Of a DNA stretch of 64,000 nt, positions 60,956-64,000 are shown in pieces. Origin of the DNA: Microbacterium sp. M28. Its GTDB lineage: Bacteria; Actinomycetota; Actinomycetes; Actinomycetales; Microbacteriaceae. Position numbers and translations under genes: made by a program. Every line of letters begins with the position of its first letter. Position 1 is the first letter of the stretch. Where the stretch lies: assembly GCF_025836995.1 (NCBI RefSeq), contig NZ_CP107546.1, positions 2,976,001-3,040,000 of the forward strand, in the 5' to 3' direction. The notes beneath the pieces were generated by a model. The model saw only the letters and a program-made list of their open reading frames with translations. It was not told the origin of the DNA and made no database searches.

Positions 60956-61983
60956 TTGCTCAGAGCCGACACGTACGCGTCGATGATCTGCTGTGCGGAG
61001 CGGGGTCCGCCGAAGGTCCAGATGCCGGCCGGGAAGCTGTAGACCCGCTCCTCCTCGACGGCGGGGAGGGACTCCCAGACGCTGTTGCTGTCCAGCGCAG
61101 AGACGAAGTCGTCCTCGGTGTCGTCCACCGTGCCGGTGTGCAGCAGGTTGGCCTCGCCGACGGCGACCATGCCTTCGATGTCGGTCTGGCCGAGGCCGTA
61201 GGCCGGGTCGACCTCACCGGTCCAGGCGTTCGTGAGCCCGAGCTCTTCGCCGATCTCGCCGATGAGCGAGCCCTGGCCGAACGGGCGGATCGCGACGTTG
61301 CCGCCATCGACCCAGCCGTCGAAGAAGATGAAGTCGGTGGTCGCCAGGTCGGCATCTGCGAGCTCGCCCTTGGCGTCGGCGAGGTAGGCGTCGAACTCGT
61401 CCTTGACGACGTCGGCGCGCTCCTCGCGGCCGGTCGCCTGGGCGATCAGATCGAAGGTCGCGAGCATCTTGGCGATCGGGTCTGCGGCGTCGGCGCCGAT
61501 CGTGGCGAGCACGGGCACGTCGTACGCCTCGAGCTGCGCGATGATCTCGTCATCCGCACCGGATGCCTCGACGATCACCAGGTCGGGGTTGGTCGCGAAC
61601 AGCGCCTCGAGGTTCGGCTCCTGACGCGTTCCGACGTCGGTGACGCCCTCGGGGAGCACCTCAGCGGTGTCCCAGGTCGAGTAGCCCTCGGCATCCGCCA
61701 CGGCGACCGGCGTGACGCACAGCGTGAGCGCGTCCTCGATCTGCTGCCACTCGAGGACGGCGACCCGCTCGGCGGGCTTGTCGAGTTCGACGGTGCGGCC
61801 GAAGTCGTCGGTCAGCGTGACCGGGTCGGTCGACGTCGCGGTGTCATCGGCCGAGCATTCCGCGCTGGTGGCCGATTCCGGAGCCGCGGTGTCCTGTGCG
61901 GCCACATCGGTCGTTCCGCAGCCGGACAGCGCGAGCGCGAGGACGCCGAGCGCCGCGAGGGAGGCGAGGGGAGCCTTCTTCAT
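60952..61983 (-). CDS. Iron-siderophore binding lipoprotein
   Basis: A protein of about 343 residues. The signal peptide ends in lipobox LALSGC, then an acidic Ala/Thr-rich linker, then a class III periplasmic-binding fold (VELDKPAERVAVLEWQQIED, LEALFATNPDLVIVEASG, FDGWVDGGNVAIRPFGQGSL). It catches ferric siderophore and docks on the fused permease. Two ATGs are adjacent (61986, 61983); AGAGGA is better spaced for the second. It overlaps the permease gene by 4 nt and follows the ATPase gene by 11 nt. Confidence 0.9.
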   Translation of the reverse strand: MKKAPLASLAALGVLALALSGCGTTDVAAQDTAAPESATSAECSADDTATSTDPVTLTDDFGRTVELDKPAERVAVLEWQQIEDALTLCVTPVAVADAEGYSTWDTAEVLPEGVTDVGTRQEPNLEALFATNPDLVIVEASGADDEIIAQLEAYDVPVLATIGADAADPIAKMLATFDLIAQATGREERADVVKDEFDAYLADAKGELADADLATTDFIFFDGWVDGGNVAIRPFGQGSLIGEIGEELGLTNAWTGEVDPAYGLGQTDIEGMVAVGEANLLHTGTVDDTEDDFVSALDSNSVWESLPAVEEERVYSFPAGIWTFGGPRSAQQIIDAYVSALSK

Positions 61984-61994
61984 CATTCCTCTGT

Positions 61995-62852
61995 TCAGAT
62001 CGTCGAGGCGGCGACCAGGGCATGGGATGCCCGGCTGCGCCGCTCTTGGTGACGCCCGCGCGGGTACACGCGGACGTGGTCTGTCTCGGCGTCGACGACG
62101 GTGTCGATGCGCAGTCCGTAGACCTCGGAGAGGTTCTCGGAAGTGAGCACGTGTTCAGGGGTGCCAGCGGCGCGCACACGGCCGCGGTGGACGAGGACGA
62201 CCTCGTCGGCGACGGACGCCGCGTGGTCGAGGTCGTGCAGCACCACACCGAGCGCCGTGCCGCGGTCCGCAAGGTCGCGCACGAGCTCGAGCGTCTCGAT
62301 CTGGTAGCGCAGGTCAAGATGGTTGGTCGGCTCGTCCAGGAGCAGGATGCCGGTGTCTTGCGCGAGGCAGGTCGCCAGCCAGACGCGCTGCAGCTCGCCG
62401 CCGGAGAGCTCGTCGACCGCGCGGTGCGCCATCTCGGTGAGACCGGTGAGCGTCAGGGCGTTGTCGATCGCGGTGCGGTCGGCATCGCTCATCCCGGAGA
62501 ACCGGCCGCGGTGCGGGTGGCGCCCGAACGCGACGACGTCACGGATCTCGAGACCAGACGGATGCGGCCGCGACTGCGAGAGCATCGCGACGGTGCGGGC
62601 GAAGTCCTTCGCGTTGAGGGCGCGGGCCTCGGAATCTCCGATGTGCACGGTGCCGGCATCGATCGGATGCAGTCGCGCGAGCGAACGCAGCACCGTCGAC
62701 TTGCCGCTGCCGTTCGGGCCGATGAGCGCGGTGACGGCGCCGGGGCGCAGCTGCAGCGACACGTCGTGCACCACGCGGTCCTTGCGGTACCCGAGCGCCA
62801 GGTTGTCGCCGCGCAGGGCGCTGACGGGGCCGTGAGATTCGGGGGCGTTCAC
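61995..62852 (-). CDS. Iron-siderophore ABC transporter ATPase
   Basis: A 285-residue FepC/FhuC-type ATPase. Walker A is ALIGPNGSGKSTVLRSL, the signature DELSGGELQRVWLATCLAQ, Walker B ILLLDEPTNHLD and the H-loop GVVLHDLDHA. It powers the fused FecCD permease. The start is the GTG at 62852, directly behind an IdeR/DtxR box whose right part contains a TAGGCT -10 box 8 nt before the GTG, so the operon mRNA is leaderless and iron-repressed. It is the first gene of the operon. The C-terminal 30 residues are basic. Confidence 0.92.
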   Translation of the reverse strand: MNAPESHGPVSALRGDNLALGYRKDRVVHDVSLQLRPGAVTALIGPNGSGKSTVLRSLARLHPIDAGTVHIGDSEARALNAKDFARTVAMLSQSRPHPSGLEIRDVVAFGRHPHRGRFSGMSDADRTAIDNALTLTGLTEMAHRAVDELSGGELQRVWLATCLAQDTGILLLDEPTNHLDLRYQIETLELVRDLADRGTALGVVLHDLDHAASVADEVVLVHRGRVRAAGTPEHVLTSENLSEVYGLRIDTVVDAETDHVRVYPRGRHQERRSRASHALVAASTI

Positions 62853-62853
62853 G

Positions 62854-62872
62854 TTAGGAGAGCCTAACCTAT
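62854..62872 (-). promoter_or_regulatory. IdeR/DtxR iron box of the siderophore import operon
   Basis: Read on the minus strand the 19-mer is ATAGGTTAGGCTCTCCTAA, close to the actinobacterial iron-box consensus TTAGGTTAGGCTAACCTAA. It covers the -10 box and ends 1 nt before the GTG of the ATPase gene. Iron-loaded DtxR/IdeR would block RNA polymerase. Confidence 0.88.
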
Positions 62873-62957
62873 TGGCAGATCCCGCGCCAAGCTCGCCGGT
62901 GACCCGGGCCGATCAGATGCGCATCCATCACACAGGCTTCGAGAGCATGGTTGATTC

Positions 62958-63356
62958 ATGACGCTAGGCGAATACCCGGTGAGGGCATCGATCGGAGTGA
63001 CGGACATCGAGCGGTCGGCATCGTTCTATGAGAAGGTGCTGGGCCTCGTCCCTGCGAGCATCGGGCCGAGCGCCGACATCGAAGGAGGCGCCCGGTTCTA
63101 CGCGTGTGGGCGGGGGACCATGCTCAACGTGTTCGAGACGCCCACCGCGGGATCAACGCGCTCTACGGTCGCCACCTGGTATGTCGACGACCTCGATGCG
63201 ATCGTCGCCGCGTTGGCCGAAGCGGGTGCCGAACTCATCCGCTACGAGGGCTTCGGTCAGGACGATCGGGGGATCGGACCTCGTGCGGGTGGCGGCCGCA
63301 TCGCGTGGGTGGAAGATCCCGATGGGAACACGCTCGCTATCGAGACTGACGACTGA
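62958..63356 (+). CDS. VOC family protein (glyoxalase/bleomycin resistance fold)
   Basis: A 132-residue protein with two beta-alpha-beta-beta-beta units. The first starts RASIGVTDIERSASFYEKVLGL and the second VATWYVDDLDAIVAALAEAGA, ending in IAWVEDPDGNTLAIE. The final Glu and an N-terminal site could bind a metal. Members are dioxygenases, glyoxalases, isomerases or drug-binding proteins; function unknown. The ATG at 62958 has no clear Shine-Dalgarno. It is divergent from the iron operon and convergent with the LuxR gene. Confidence 0.82.
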   Translation: MTLGEYPVRASIGVTDIERSASFYEKVLGLVPASIGPSADIEGGARFYACGRGTMLNVFETPTAGSTRSTVATWYVDDLDAIVAALAEAGAELIRYEGFGQDDRGIGPRAGGGRIAWVEDPDGNTLAIETDD

Positions 63357-63398
63357 CCGCCCTTCCCTTCCCAAGCTCAGCCCTTCCCTTCCCACGGC

Positions 63399-64000
63399 TC
63401 AGCGCCGCGCGAGGAGCAGCGCCGCCTCGGTGCGCGTCGAGACGCCGAGCTTGCGGAGGATCGCCGAGACGTGAACACTCGCGGTCTTGGTGCTGATGAA
63501 CAGCCGCTCGCCGATCTGCCGGTTGCTCAGTCCCTCGGCGACGAGTTCCAGCACCTGGCGCTCGCGCGCTGTCAGCTCGGAATCCTCCCGTGGCTGCGCA
63601 TGCGCGCCGGTTCGTGCGGCGAGCTCGGCCGCGGACCGCTGCAACCGGTCGTGCCCGATCTCAGCGGCGATGCGCTCGGCGCCCGCGAGATGACCCGCCG
63701 CCGCGATCCGATCGCCTGCCGCCAGCAGCGCCCTGGTCAGTTCGAGTCGCGCCGCCGCACGGACGACGGCCGGCATATCGTCTGCTTCGCCGGCGACCAG
63801 GGCGTTCTCGAGCTCGGGGATGCCGCCATTCGTCAGGCCCTCCAGCACGACCGTCCACGCCGCATCCTGAAGGGCGGCCGGTTGCGCGTGCCATGCGCCG
63901 AGAACCGCATGGGCCGCGGCATCCGTGTCCGTTCCGGCGGCCCGGGCTTCGGCGATGACCCACGCTCCCTCGAGCAGCAGCCGGCGCTGATTCGCGAGCG
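63399..64000 (-). CDS. LuxR family transcriptional regulator, C-terminal part
   Basis: The frame stays open to the right edge, so the start lies outside the window. The visible 200 residues are a helical repeat region rich in Ala (QRRLLLEGAWVIAEARAAG, ALVAGEADDMPAVVRAAARLEL), as in the tetratricopeptide-like part of MalT/LAL regulators, followed by a C-terminal LuxR helix-turn-helix (LTARERQVLELVAEGLSN, LFISTKTASVHVSAILRKLG). The protein is therefore probably a large LuxR-type activator. An apparent start at 63848 (GTG) lies within the helical region and is unlikely to be the real one. Confidence 0.82.
   Translation of the reverse strand, partial: LANQRRLLLEGAWVIAEARAAGTDTDAAAHAVLGAWHAQPAALQDAAWTVVLEGLTNGGIPELENALVAGEADDMPAVVRAAARLELTRALLAAGDRIAAAGHLAGAERIAAEIGHDRLQRSAAELAARTGAHAQPREDSELTARERQVLELVAEGLSNRQIGERLFISTKTASVHVSAILRKLGVSTRTEAALLLARR

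Noticed and set aside
63399..63848. Short complete LuxR regulator starting at 63848
   Set aside because: The frame continues without stop to the window edge with similar helical, Ala-rich sequence, so the protein is larger and cut by the window.

Overview
The window is 64 kb of GC-rich chromosomal DNA, packed with genes in short overlapping operons. ATGA or GTGA stop/start overlaps are frequent, and TANNNT -10 boxes often lie 6-8 nt before a start codon (leaderless genes). The gene content (CebR-type cellobiose operon, KdpF-A-B-C-D-E, mycothiol-type ArsC, IdeR/DtxR iron box, SoxR) and the codon use point to an actinobacterium of the family Microbacteriaceae, most like Microbacterium. I see no rRNA, tRNA, CRISPR array, prophage or transposase. 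The region reads as ordinary chromosome with many transport and catabolic modules.

Layout. 1-672: 3' part of a uracil permease. 811-3732: TetR-controlled 5-oxoprolinase operon (tetR-pxpA-pxpBC fusion). 4024-9960: cellobiose operon cebE-cebF-cebG-bglC-cebR with two perfect CebR boxes in front. 10041-12637: apt, an aldo/keto reductase, purS-purQ. 12694-14127: DUF1761 membrane protein and a hydroxyacid dehydrogenase. 14184-16939: GH13 alpha-glucosidase with its LacI regulator. 17007-18467: AGCS amino-acid symporter. 18477-22782: arsenic resistance (arsR, arsO, acr3, an arsR-arsC fusion, arsC) with four ArsR boxes. 22888-26381: KtrB/KtrA potassium uptake and NhaA. 26510-30365: ABC exporter plus GT1 glycosyltransferase. 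30479-31860: flavin reductase, 7Fe ferredoxin and SoxR around a SoxR box. 31862-34752: SulP transporter and a Tat-exported metallophosphoesterase. 34938-38266: DUF2306 protein, two-component system and a quinone-type reductase. 38285-46820: family-5 (oligopeptide-type) ABC importer with GH3 beta-glucosidase and divergent TetR. 46843-50027: M20 amidohydrolase, small alarmone synthetase, VanZ/RDD protein. 50143-58027: complete kdp operon including a 46-residue microprotein before kdpF. 58229-58804: GNAT acetyltransferase flanked by repeats. 58904-62852: siderophore-iron importer under an IdeR box. 62958-64000: VOC protein and the C-terminal part of a LuxR regulator.

The genes form self-contained modules: a local regulator, its operator, a transporter and an enzyme. 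The most unusual signal is a shared 5' leader. The nhaA gene and the ABC-exporter/glycosyltransferase operon each start transcription (predicted) exactly at the same conserved 25-nt block, 7 nt after a -10 box, and the two copies differ by a compensatory base-pair change. This looks like a cis-regulatory RNA that I cannot assign to a known family. Secondary items are strong stem-loops after both sugar-binding-protein genes, several families of short intergenic repeats at gene ends, and a conserved-looking microprotein in the kdp operon.
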